Shown here: positions 44,176 to 55,622 of the stretch, one piece after another
Layout of the letters: the number at the start of each line of letters is the position of its first letter
Position numbering within the stretch: position 1 is the stretch's first letter
NCBI RefSeq assembly: GCF_023218075.1
Contig: NZ_JALPTB010000043.1
Span: 1 to 56,977, forward strand
Direction of reading: 5' to 3'
DNA from: Rhodococcus sp. HM1
Lineage (GTDB): Bacteria; Actinomycetota; Actinomycetes; Mycobacteriales; Mycobacteriaceae
Length of the DNA stretch: 56,977 nt
Notes under the pieces: generated by a model
The model's input: the letters and a program-made list of their open reading frames with translations, nothing else
What the model was told of the DNA's origin: nothing
Databases searched by the model: none
Made by a program: the position numbers and the translations under genes

Positions 44176-45909
44176 TCAGGCCACGCCGGCATCCGAACCG
44201 CTGCGGATCTCGACGATCGGCAGCGACAGCGCGCCGGGGGCACCCGCCGGCACCACCGGGTTCTTCGGGACGATCGGGTTCAGCCGACGGTAGGGCTCGC
44301 CCTGCGCGGGACGCACGTCGTCCTCGCCCTTGTTCGGCCACAGTGCCGCGGACCGTTCGGCCTGCGCGGCGATCGTCAGCGACGGGTTCACCCCGAGGTT
44401 CGCGGAGACGGCCGCCCCGTCGACGACGCTGAGCGTCGGGTAGCCGTAGACGCGGTGGTAGGGGTCGATGACGCCGTGGTCGGGGTCGCTGCCGATGACC
44501 GCGCCGCCGAGGAAGTGCGCGGTGAGCGGGATGTTGAAGATCTCGCCCCAGGTGCCGCCGGCGATGCCGTCGATCTTCTCGGCGATGCGTCGGGTGGCCT
44601 CGTTACCCGCGGGAATCCAGGTGGGATTCGGCTCGCCGTGGCCCTGCTTGCTGGTGACCTTGCGGCGGCCGAAGAGGCCCTTCTTGGTGTAGGTCGTGAT
44701 GGAGTTGTCGAGGTTCTGCATGACCAGCGCGATGATGGTCCGCTCGCTCCAGTCCTTGACCGACAGCATCCGCGCCATCTGCACCGGGTTCTTCGCGACC
44801 TGGAGGAGGAACTTCATCCACCGCGGGGTGCGGCCCCCACCGTCGGTCATGAGGGTCTGCAGCAGACCCATCGCGTTCGAGCCCTTGCCGTAGCGGACCG
44901 GTTCGATGTGGGTGTCGGCGGTCGGGTGGAAGGACGAGGTGATCGCGACACCGCGGGTCAGGTCCATGTTCGGGTCGACCTTCATCTTCCCGGCGCCGAC
45001 GATCGACTCGGAGTTGGTGCGGGTCAGTTCGCCGAGCCGGTCCGACAGTTTCGGCAGCGCGCCGGTGTCCTTGAGATGGTGCAGCAGGTGTTGCGTGCCC
45101 CAGGTGCCGGCGGCGAGCACGACGTGCCCGGCGGTGTAGGTGCGCCGGTTCTTGCGTCGCCACGCTCCGGTGCGTTCGGTGACGACCTCCCAGCTGCCGT
45201 CCGGGGTTTCCCGCAGGTCGGTGACCGTGGTCATCGGGACGATCTCGGCGCCGGCCTTCTCGGCGAGGCCCAGGTAGTTCTTCACGAGGGTGTTCTTCGC
45301 GCCGTGCCGGCAGCCGGTCATGCACTCGCCGCATTCGATGCAGCCGGTGCGGTCGGGTCCGACGCCACCGAAATAGGGATCGGCGACGGTGCGGCCGGGT
45401 TCGCCGAAGTAGACGCCGACCGGCGTCTGGATGAACGTGTCGCCGACGCCCATGTCCTCGGCGACGGATTTGATCACCTCGTCGGCGGGTGTCATGTGCG
45501 GGTTCGTGACGACGCCGAGGATCCGGCGGGCCTGGTCGTAGTAGGGCGAGAGTTCGTCGTGCCAGTCGGTGATGTGCGCCCACTGCCTGTCCTCGAAGAA
45601 CGAGGCGGGCGGCTTGTAGAGGGTGTTCGCGTAATTGAGGGATCCGCCGCCCACGCCGGCGCCGGCGAGGATGAGGCAGTCACGCAGCAGGTGCACGCGC
45701 TGGATGCCGAAGCATCCGAACTTCGGGGCCCACAGGAAGCGCTTGAGGTCCCAGCTGGTCTCGGCGAAGTCCGCGTCCGCGTACCGCCGGCCCGCTTCGA
45801 GAACACCGACCCGGTAGCCCTTCTCCACGAGCCGCAGCGCCGTGACGCTGCCACCGAAGCCCGAGCCGACGATGAGGACGTCGTAGTCCGTCGCGCGCTG
45901 CCTACCCAT
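44176..45909 (-). CDS. choD: GMC-family oxidoreductase, ChoD-type cholesterol oxidase homologue
   Basis: A flavoprotein of 577 residues, virtually the same length as M. tuberculosis Rv3409c, and in the same place beside guaB3. The FAD dinucleotide motif is VLIVGSGFGGSVTALRLVEKG (residues 11-). GAGVGGGSLNYANTLYKPP is the GMC signature. The C-terminal active-site motifs are TAHFLGGAVIGSDPDHGVID and SANLGVNPSLTIAAQAER. A CIECGECMTGCRHGAKN cluster resembles a 4Fe-4S-type cysteine array and is not seen in secreted cholesterol oxidases. The annotated function is 3-beta-hydroxysterol oxidation, but for this intracellular type the true substrate is debated. The ATG at 45909 is used. Confidence 0.85.
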   Translation of the reverse strand: MGRQRATDYDVLIVGSGFGGSVTALRLVEKGYRVGVLEAGRRYADADFAETSWDLKRFLWAPKFGCFGIQRVHLLRDCLILAGAGVGGGSLNYANTLYKPPASFFEDRQWAHITDWHDELSPYYDQARRILGVVTNPHMTPADEVIKSVAEDMGVGDTFIQTPVGVYFGEPGRTVADPYFGGVGPDRTGCIECGECMTGCRHGAKNTLVKNYLGLAEKAGAEIVPMTTVTDLRETPDGSWEVVTERTGAWRRKNRRTYTAGHVVLAAGTWGTQHLLHHLKDTGALPKLSDRLGELTRTNSESIVGAGKMKVDPNMDLTRGVAITSSFHPTADTHIEPVRYGKGSNAMGLLQTLMTDGGGRTPRWMKFLLQVAKNPVQMARMLSVKDWSERTIIALVMQNLDNSITTYTKKGLFGRRKVTSKQGHGEPNPTWIPAGNEATRRIAEKIDGIAGGTWGEIFNIPLTAHFLGGAVIGSDPDHGVIDPYHRVYGYPTLSVVDGAAVSANLGVNPSLTIAAQAERSAALWPNKGEDDVRPAQGEPYRRLNPIVPKNPVVPAGAPGALSLPIVEIRSGSDAGVA

Positions 45910-45964
45910 CGGAGTACCTCCACCCGTGAAACTGGTTGTTACTCGCCAGTATGCACCCCGGGTC

Positions 45965-45980
45965 TGTGACAGCTGCCACA
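45965..45980. promoter_or_regulatory. CRP-like site upstream of the choD-type gene
   Basis: TGTGACAGCTGCCACA fits the CRP/GlxR consensus TGTGA-N6-TCACA with one mismatch. It begins 56 bp upstream of the choD-type start, where it would overlap the -35 region of a promoter with a CATACT-like -10. Confidence 0.55.
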
Positions 45981-46142
45981 AGGATTACCTAACTGTTACC
46001 GCGCGTAGCGGAAACCGCAGGTCGGCGGCCACGCTGCCCGGTGGACCACAGCAGTTCCCGTGAACGACGACGGCCGGACGCCGAGTCGGCCCGTGACACA
46101 CGAACCGATCCGACATCCGGCCACCGGAAGCGGAGAAACCTG

Positions 46143-47285
46143 TCAGGCGCGAACCGACAGACCCACCTTCTGGAATTCCTTGAGGTCCGAGTAACCGGAC
46201 TTCGCCATCGCCCGGCGCAGCCCGCCGACGAGGTTCAGCGAACCGTACGGGTCGTCCGACGGCCCGCCCAGCACCCGGTCCAGGCCGGGACGCTCGTCGT
46301 CGACCTCGACCTGCAACACGGACCCACGCGGCATGGACGGGTGCGCCGCGACGGACGGCCAGTACCAGCCGCGACCGGGCGCCTCGGCGGACACCGCCAG
46401 CGGCGCACCGAGCACGGCCGCGTCGGCACCGCACGCGATGGCCTTCGCCAGGTCACCGGCGGTCTCGATGTCACCGTCCGCGATGACGTGCACGTAGCGG
46501 CCACCGGTTTCGTCCAGGTAGTCGCGACGGGCCGCGGCGGCGTCCGCGATCGCGGTGGCCATCGGGATCCCGATGCCGAGAGCGCTGCTGGTGGTCGTGG
46601 CACCGGCCGTCGAGCCGTAGCCGACGATGACACCGGCCGCGCCGGTACGCATCAGGTGCAGAGCCGTGCGGTGATCGCTCACACCGCCGGCCACGACCGG
46701 CACGTCCAGCTCGGAGATGAACGTCTTGAGGTTGAGCGGCTCGTCCTCGCCGTGCGCGACGTGCTCGGCGGAGATGATCGTTCCCTGGATGACCAGCAGG
46801 TCGATGCCCGCCTTGATCAGGTCGGGGGTCAGCGCACGCGCATTCTGGGGGCTGACCCGCACCGCCGTCGTCACGCCCGCGTCCCGCACCTCACCGACCG
46901 CCGCGGCGAGCAGCTCGGGGCGCAGCGGAGCCGCGTGCAGCTTCTGCAGGTAGGCCACCGCGGCGCTGGGATCCGGGTTCGTCTCGGCGAGCTCGACGAG
47001 CTTGGTGATCTCCGACTCGACGTCCTCGTGCCGGCCCCACAGACCTTCACCGTTGATGACGCCCAGACCGCCGGCCTTGCCGAGCTCGACGGCGAACTTC
47101 GGCGAGACCAGCGCGTCGGTGGGATGCGCGAGCACCGGGATGTCGAATCGGTAGGCATCGATCTGCCAGGCCGTCGACACCTCCTTGGAAGACCGCGTCC
47201 GGCGGGACGGCACGATGTCGATGTCGTCCAGCTCGTAGGTGCGCCGGGCGGTGCGGCCCATGCCGATTTCAACGAGGTCGCGCAC
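46143..47285 (-). CDS. guaB3: GuaB3, IMP dehydrogenase-related protein without the catalytic cysteine loop
   Basis: A 380-residue TIM-barrel protein of the GuaB3 family. It shares the IMP dehydrogenase fold but lacks the CBS pair. Conserved parts include DIDIVPSRRTRSSKEVSTAW, the core GIDLLVIQGTIISAEHV, VVAGGVSDHRTALHLMRTGAAGVIVG and HVIADGDIETAGDLAKAIACGADAAVLG. Where GuaB2 has [11 protein letters not shown], this protein reads GYGSTAGATTTSS, so the nucleophilic cysteine is absent. Its reaction in actinobacteria is unsettled. It starts with GTG at 47285, 81 bp downstream of guaB2, with which it is probably cotranscribed. Confidence 0.92.
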   Translation of the reverse strand: MRDLVEIGMGRTARRTYELDDIDIVPSRRTRSSKEVSTAWQIDAYRFDIPVLAHPTDALVSPKFAVELGKAGGLGVINGEGLWGRHEDVESEITKLVELAETNPDPSAAVAYLQKLHAAPLRPELLAAAVGEVRDAGVTTAVRVSPQNARALTPDLIKAGIDLLVIQGTIISAEHVAHGEDEPLNLKTFISELDVPVVAGGVSDHRTALHLMRTGAAGVIVGYGSTAGATTTSSALGIGIPMATAIADAAAARRDYLDETGGRYVHVIADGDIETAGDLAKAIACGADAAVLGAPLAVSAEAPGRGWYWPSVAAHPSMPRGSVLQVEVDDERPGLDRVLGGPSDDPYGSLNLVGGLRRAMAKSGYSDLKEFQKVGLSVRA

Positions 47286-47366
47286 GCGCGCCCCTTTCTC
47301 GTGTGAGGCCGGTTCTCCCCTCGCGGACGAGACGGGAGAACCGACCGGCGTGATTCGAACGTGCGG

Positions 47367-49662
<2,296 letters not shown>

Positions 49663-49682
49663 GCACGTCACCCGAACACGAC

Positions 49683-49728
49683 GAAACGCGGCGCCGGCAC
49701 ACCCGAGAGTGTGCCGGCGCCGCGTTTC
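49683..49728. terminator. Bidirectional terminator between the DUF5319 gene and rsdA
   Basis: A perfect 20-bp stem with arms beginning GAAACGCGGCGCC and ending GGCGCCGCGTTTC surrounds the 6-nt loop CCGAGA. Runs of A and T flank the stem on both strands, as expected for a two-way intrinsic terminator. It is 20 bp past the DUF5319 stop and 15 bp past the rsdA stop. Confidence 0.93.
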
Positions 49729-49743
49729 ACGTCGAGGTGACCG

Positions 49744-50841
49744 TCAGGGCACTTCCGTGGTCTCTTCCGAGCGCGTACCCGGTGTACCCACCGGCGCGCT
49801 GATCGACTGCTGCTCGAGAGACGTCGTCGATGCCGAGGCCGACGCGGTCGTGGTGGGCGGATTCGTGGTGGACGGCGTCTGCGGCTGCGTGCTCGGCTGG
49901 GTGCTCGGCGGCGGCTGCGTCTGCGGCTGCGTGGTCGTCGGGCGAGTGCTCGGCTCGACCGTCGGCACCGACGGCTGCGTCGTCGGCTGGTTCAGGATCG
50001 TCGGGTCGGGCGACGAGGACGGGGATGGGGACGGTTGCGTCGCGGCGTCCGAGGGGGTGCCCGACGGGGTTCCCTGCCCTGTCGTGCCGGGTGTCTGCGG
50101 AGGCACCGCGGCGTCGGACTGTGGGACCGTCGCCGGTGGCACCGGCGCGGGGACCGGGGCCGGTGCCGGTGCCGGTACCGGCAGACCCGGCAGCGGGACC
50201 GGCACGAGCTTGCTCAGTTCGTCCGACAGTCGCTGCAGCCAGTCGCCCAGTTCGTCCCGTTGACCGGCGTCGACGACATCGCTGGATCGGACCTGCGCCG
50301 ATTCGAGCAGTTGCTTGGCGACCTCGGTGTCGCCGGCGGCGAGTGCACGCTCGGCCTGCTCGAGACTCGACGTCGTATCGATCCGCGCGACGGTGCTCTG
50401 CGCCTGCTCGCTGAAAACGACTTCCTTGACGCCCCAGAGCGGGTCACCCGGTTCGGCGCCGTAGGACACGGCCGCCGCACCGCCGACAGCTATCGCGACG
50501 AGGGCAGCGGCTCCGGCGATAGGGCGCAGCAGGCGAAGCTGGGTGCGGGAGCGCGCTCGACCGGCCGTCTCGGCATCGCGGGCATCGATTTCACGATGGA
50601 CCGCGGCGACGATCTCGTCGAGATCGGGGCCGGCCGGTAACGGCTCGGAGAGGATCTCCGCGCGCCATCCCGCCAGCAGCGTGGCAAGTTCGTACTCTTC
50701 GGCCGATTCCGTCGTTACCGGACCGTCACCGGAGATCGCGTCGATGAGGGCATCATCACGACGCACGGCCGCGATGTCCACCGGGGTGCCGTCGTCGGCG
50801 AGATCAGCGTGGAAGTCGTCGTCACCGCGCTTCCTACCCAT
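49744..50841 (-). CDS. rsdA: Anti-sigma-D factor RsdA
   Basis: A 365-residue membrane anti-sigma factor. The N-terminal cytosolic domain (DDDFHADLADDGTPVDIAAVRRDDALIDAI) matches RsdA, which binds SigD. A membrane helix is at ~105-128 (IAGAAALVAIAVGGAAAVSYG). A short external helical region (EQAERALAAGDTEVAKQLLESAQVR) and a long Pro/Thr/Ser-rich tail (~210-365) follow. The tail is longer than in M. tuberculosis RsdA. The ATG at 50841 is preceded by GAGAGGA and overlaps the sigD stop by 8 bp, giving coupled synthesis. Release of SigD would need degradation of RsdA, as known from the family. Confidence 0.9.
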   Translation of the reverse strand: MGRKRGDDDFHADLADDGTPVDIAAVRRDDALIDAISGDGPVTTESAEEYELATLLAGWRAEILSEPLPAGPDLDEIVAAVHREIDARDAETAGRARSRTQLRLLRPIAGAAALVAIAVGGAAAVSYGAEPGDPLWGVKEVVFSEQAQSTVARIDTTSSLEQAERALAAGDTEVAKQLLESAQVRSSDVVDAGQRDELGDWLQRLSDELSKLVPVPLPGLPVPAPAPAPVPAPVPPATVPQSDAAVPPQTPGTTGQGTPSGTPSDAATQPSPSPSSSPDPTILNQPTTQPSVPTVEPSTRPTTTQPQTQPPPSTQPSTQPQTPSTTNPPTTTASASASTTSLEQQSISAPVGTPGTRSEETTEVP

Positions 50842-51412
50842 TCCTCTCACCTGCTCTCGTCACTTCCTTCTTGAGTCGGGCGATGGCTCGGTGTTGAGCC
50901 ACTCGAACGGCCCCCGCCGTACTTCCAACTGCGGCTGCCGTCTCCTCCGCCGACAACCCCACCACCAACCGCATGATCAGGATCTCGCGTTGCTTCTCCG
51001 GGAGCGTTCCGAGCAGGTCTTTCATCTGCCGGCTCATCTCCGCGTTGAGCGCATGTTCTTCCGGGCTGTCTTCCAGCGACATCACTTCGGGAACGTCAGC
51101 GACCGGGTCCGACCGATTACGGGCGGTACTCCGATGCGCGTCGGCGACCTTGTGCGCTGCGATCCCGTAGACGAACGCCATGAAGGGCCGTCCTTGGTCC
51201 TGGTATCGCGGCAGCGCCGTCATCACAGCCAGGCATACCTCCTGCGCCACGTCGTCCGCGGAGTGCTGGCCGCGCTCCGCAGACCCGACCCTTGCCCGGC
51301 AGTACCGCACGACCAGGGGTCGGATGCTTGCGAGAACCTGGGCGAGGGCAGCCCGATCGCCTTGCGAAGCCGCAGCGACTGCCGAGTCCAACTCCTCACC
51401 CATAACAGTCAT
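50834..51412 (-). CDS. sigD: ECF RNA polymerase sigma factor SigD
   Basis: An ECF sigma factor of ~192 residues (or 211 from the GTG at 51469). Region 2 includes VRYCRARVG..SADDVAQEVCLAVMTALPRYQDQGRPFMAFVYGIAAHKVADAHRS. Region 4 is LPEKQREILIMRLVVGLSAEETAAAVGSTAGAVRVAQHRAIARLK, nearly identical to M. tuberculosis SigD. It is held at the membrane by RsdA, encoded immediately downstream. I use the ATG at 51412 (MTVMGEELD), which aligns with the conserved MTMQGERLD of the M. tuberculosis protein. Upstream on the same strand is the Rv3415c-like gene. Confidence 0.93.
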   Translation of the reverse strand: MTVMGEELDSAVAAASQGDRAALAQVLASIRPLVVRYCRARVGSAERGQHSADDVAQEVCLAVMTALPRYQDQGRPFMAFVYGIAAHKVADAHRSTARNRSDPVADVPEVMSLEDSPEEHALNAEMSRQMKDLLGTLPEKQREILIMRLVVGLSAEETAAAVGSTAGAVRVAQHRAIARLKKEVTRAGERNG

Positions 51413-51531
51413 CGATTGCGTATGTCCTGGTGTTACAAGTGGCACGTCCCCGCCCGGGAGTGCTTCCACTGACGGTGGAACGCCACCAGCCTAACGACAT
51501 GCCCGGACAACTCCGATTCGCCCTGGCAGAA

Positions 51532-52425
51532 CTAGTTTCGGATCGTCGCGAACCGGCCTCCGCGACAGGTCACGACCTGGGCACATTCGTCCCGCACGTG
51601 ATCTGCGCCGGGCACGGCACCGATTCCGTGTGCCAGCATCGCCGCCGCCCAGCGCAGCGGCACCAGGCCGTGTTCCGCGCAACGCTCGGACACGCCGGCG
51701 GCGAGCACACGCGCCGGCCCGAGGTCGGGGTCGCCGGTCGCCGACGCCGCGCGCAGGAGGTCGGATTTCACCCGGTGCCGCACGGACGGGCTCCGGTCGG
51801 CCAGGGCGGAGGCCTGCGCGGCGTGCTGCTTCGCGGTCCCGAAATCGCCGGAGGCCAGCGCGGTTTCCGCCGTCACCCAGTGCAGCCTGATCCGCTGCCG
51901 CCAGAAGGTCCCGGCAGCGGCGTCGTCCCCGGCGGCCCTCAGCAGGTCCGCGCACTGTGCGAGCAGCCGCCGCGACAGGTCGAGGCGGCCGCACCCGAGC
52001 GCATCGGCGGCCAGGCCGGTCAGGGCATCGCACTGCGCTTCGACGATGCGGGTCGTGTCCTCCGGAAGCCGCGGAACGGCCGCGCGGGCCAGAGCGAACG
52101 CGCGACCGTCGTGCGTCGCGGCCTGCCGGTGCCATCCGAGCTGACGTAACAGCGAGGCCTCGGTGCTCGCCGCGAGGGACGCCAGGGGGCCTTCCGTGAC
52201 CTCGCGCTGCAATCGCGCCAGTTCCGCCCGGGCACCGCTGTAGAAGCCCTGGCCGCCCAGAGCGACCGCGCGGAGCCATCGCCGGTAAGGATCGGTCGCG
52301 GCAGGCAGCGGACTCGTGCCCGGCCTGTCCCCGAACGCCGCAGCCGTCAGGACCGCATCCTCGGCGGAGAGTGCGTCCTCGGCGGGGACAGCGGACGGGC
52401 GCGCAGATGCAACGGTCGCGGACAC
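51532..52425 (-). CDS. Rv3415c-like helical-repeat (TPR-type) protein
   Basis: A 297-residue cytosolic protein, mostly alanine/leucine-rich helices in TPR-like pairs (WLRAVALGGQGFYSGARAELARLQREV; LASLAASTEASLLRQLGWHRQAATHDGRAFALARAA; ALASGDFGTAKQHAAQASALA). The position directly upstream of sigD-rsdA corresponds to Rv3415c in M. tuberculosis. No enzymatic motif is visible; a scaffold or regulatory role is possible. Its ATG at 52425 faces the whiB3 promoter region. The gap to sigD is about 120 bp, so sigD may have its own promoter as well. Confidence 0.8.
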   Translation of the reverse strand: MSATVASARPSAVPAEDALSAEDAVLTAAAFGDRPGTSPLPAATDPYRRWLRAVALGGQGFYSGARAELARLQREVTEGPLASLAASTEASLLRQLGWHRQAATHDGRAFALARAAVPRLPEDTTRIVEAQCDALTGLAADALGCGRLDLSRRLLAQCADLLRAAGDDAAAGTFWRQRIRLHWVTAETALASGDFGTAKQHAAQASALADRSPSVRHRVKSDLLRAASATGDPDLGPARVLAAGVSERCAEHGLVPLRWAAAMLAHGIGAVPGADHVRDECAQVVTCRGGRFATIRN

Positions 52426-52935
52426 GCCGAAATCATTGCATCATCGTCGCGACCGGACATCCCCGGTCCCCTACCGGCGAGAAACAAGCACCGGGAGCGC
52501 AAATATATCGACTGCGAATTCCGGTCTTCGTGCGCCATTCGTCGGCCGTTTACAGTCCGTTAATTTCAAACAGGGTGCATGTACGCTGCCGGACTCGGGA
52601 TTTCACGGAAGATGCGGCCGAAGCGGCGGCTGGAAGAACGGGACGGCCTACAAAACAGCAGGTGAACGGCACATCGGAGGAATTGCCGGTGTCATCCAGG
52701 ACATCGCAGCAGGCCAGAGCCGAACGACAGCCAATCATGAATCGACCCCGAAGTAAACATTTCGCAGGTTAATTCTCGCGATGAGCGATATGGAATTTCC
52801 CACGTCACGGAAGTATTGACGTGATTTGCACCGCGCTTTTACGGTGGCCGTGTTCGAAAGAATGCTCGGCCGGGACGCGGTTCCCGGCCACGGTCCGCTC
52901 GCACCAACGCGAGCATGCTGCAAAGGAGTGCCACC
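52426..52935. other. 510-bp intergenic region between the Rv3415c-like gene and whiB3
   Basis: This stretch is visibly less GC-rich than the surroundings and holds no recognised gene. It contains an inverted repeat at 52801-52823. It also has a possible tiny ORF, GTG at 52690 to the stop near 52772 (about 27 codons), with CGGAGGA eight bases upstream. I cannot support the latter as a gene. The length suggests a long, regulated whiB3 leader. Confidence 0.5.
52801..52823. promoter_or_regulatory. Inverted repeat upstream of whiB3
   Basis: CACGTCA and TGACGTG form perfect 7-bp inverted arms separated by 9 bp, starting 135 bp upstream of the whiB3 ATG. The half-site spacing of 16 bp centre to centre suits a dimeric regulator; which one is unknown. 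The second arm overlaps a TTGACG that could serve as a -35. Confidence 0.55.
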
Positions 52936-53229
52936 ATGCCTGCACCACATCACCTCCCCGGACCCAACGCGGACATCTGGGATTGGCAGATGCACGGCCT
53001 GTGTCGCGGCGTGGACTCCTCGATGTTCTTCCACCCGGACGGTGAGCGCGGACGCGCTCGCGCCCAGCGGGAGAGCCGCGCCAAGGAGATGTGCCGAGCC
53101 TGCCCGGTGATCGCCCAGTGCCGGGAGCATGCTCTCAATGTCGCCGAGCCATACGGCATCTGGGGAGGAATGTCCGAGACCGAGCGCGAGATGTACGCAC
53201 GACACAGGCGCCGCAAGATCGCTGTTTGA
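52936..53229 (+). CDS. whiB3: WhiB3, iron-sulfur transcriptional regulator
   Basis: A 97-residue WhiB-family protein. The four cluster ligands are Cys23 (GLCRG), Cys53 and Cys56 (MCRACP) and Cys62 (IAQC). The G(I/V)WGG turn is at 74-78, with a basic C-terminus (MYARHRRRKIAV). The N-terminus LPGPNADIWDWQMHGLCRG and SSMFFHPDGERGRAR are almost identical to M. tuberculosis WhiB3, which occupies the same locus. WhiB3 binds a [4Fe-4S] cluster, contacts the main sigma factor and responds to redox state. The start is the ATG at 52936 with AAAGGAG seven bases upstream. Confidence 0.95.
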   Translation: MPAPHHLPGPNADIWDWQMHGLCRGVDSSMFFHPDGERGRARAQRESRAKEMCRACPVIAQCREHALNVAEPYGIWGGMSETEREMYARHRRRKIAV

Positions 53230-53246
53230 CTGTTTCGAACCAGACG

Positions 53247-53283
53247 ACGAAGCCCCGCCCGGGAGTCCCGGGCGGGGCTTCGT
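53247..53283. terminator. Bidirectional terminator between whiB3 and groEL1
   Basis: A perfect 17-bp stem (arms ACGAAGCCCCGCCCGGG and CCCGGGCGGGGCTTCGT) closes a 3-nt AGT loop. It lies between the convergent stop codons, 17 bp after whiB3 and 27 bp after groEL1. Confidence 0.93.
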
Positions 53284-53310
53284 GTCTATCGCGTGACCTG
53301 TGTCGGTCGC

Positions 53311-54936
<1,626 letters not shown>

Positions 54937-55012
54937 CTACTCCTGTCGAATTTCTCCGGAACGGACTCCGCCCCGGGTCCGTTGAGGAACTCCGGGGCGG
55001 AATGCACGCGGC

Positions 55013-55315
55013 TTACTTGGCGACGACGGCCAGCACGTCGCGAGCCGACAGGATCAGGTACTCCTGGCCTGCGTACTTGATCTCGGTTCCGCCGTACTTG
55101 CTGTAGATGACGACGTCGCCTTCCTTGACATCCAGGGGGATGCGCTTGTCGCCATCCTCGTCCCAGCGGCCGGGGCCGACGGCGACGACGGTGCCCTCCT
55201 GGGGCTTCTCCTTCGCCGTGTCCGGAATGACGAGGCCGGAGGCAGTCGTCGTCTCGGCCTCGTTGGCCTGGACGAGGATCTTGTCCTCGAGCGGCTTGAT
55301 GTTCACGCTCGCCAC
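55013..55315 (-). CDS. groES: Co-chaperonin GroES
   Basis: The 10-kDa heptameric lid of the chaperonin, 100 residues. It has [20 protein letters not shown] at the N-terminus. The mobile loop contains [34 protein letters not shown] and [21 protein letters not shown] follow. The GTG at 55315 gives the family length, with AGGG upstream. It is the first gene of the groES-groEL1 operon. A CIRCE element 129 bp upstream indicates HrcA repression and heat induction. Confidence 0.98.
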   Translation of the reverse strand: MASVNIKPLEDKILVQANEAETTTASGLVIPDTAKEKPQEGTVVAVGPGRWDEDGDKRIPLDVKEGDVVIYSKYGGTEIKYAGQEYLILSARDVLAVVAK

Positions 55316-55622
55316 GATGAGCCCTCCACTTTCAGGGGTACTTGGGTCCGGAAACTTGTGCTCCCGGACTCGGATTCGTTCAGTCACCACAGACTCCGCG
55401 CGAGGTCCCGTCGTCGCGGGTGCCGGGCCGACGCTCGGTGTCACTAGCACTCTATACATGCGAGTGCCAGCACTCAAGGCTTCCGGGCGCTTACTCGTAC
55501 TCGGCGCGTCGTACCGTCCTTCTGTTACGTTCGGATAACAGAGACACGAAGCGTGACCATACGGTGACCGATCGAGGTGCACACGAGCTCCTTGGCCTCC
55601 GGTCACGCTCGGAAGGTAAACA
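55316..55622. other. Divergent promoter region of groES and the Hsp70-fold protein gene
   Basis: This 307-bp region contains the CIRCE operator (55444-55470), a nearby half of a HAIR-like HspR site (ACTCAAG at 55473-55479) without a recognisable second half, and no gene. Confidence 0.6.
55444..55470. promoter_or_regulatory. CIRCE operator (HrcA site) of groES-groEL1
   Basis: TAGCACTC and GAGTGCCA are separated by exactly 9 bp (TATACATGC), matching the CIRCE consensus TTAGCACTC-N9-GAGTGCTAA except at the outer bases. It is 129 bp upstream of the groES start. Confidence 0.93.

Noticed and set aside
49830..50220. Repetitive CGGCTGCGT-like units
   Set aside because: They encode the Thr/Pro/Ser-rich external tail of RsdA; repeat spacing follows codons, with no spacers as in CRISPR.
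55471..55480. HAIR (HspR) operator near groES
   Set aside because: Only one half-site (ACTCAAG) is visible; no CTTGAGT partner at the right spacing was found.
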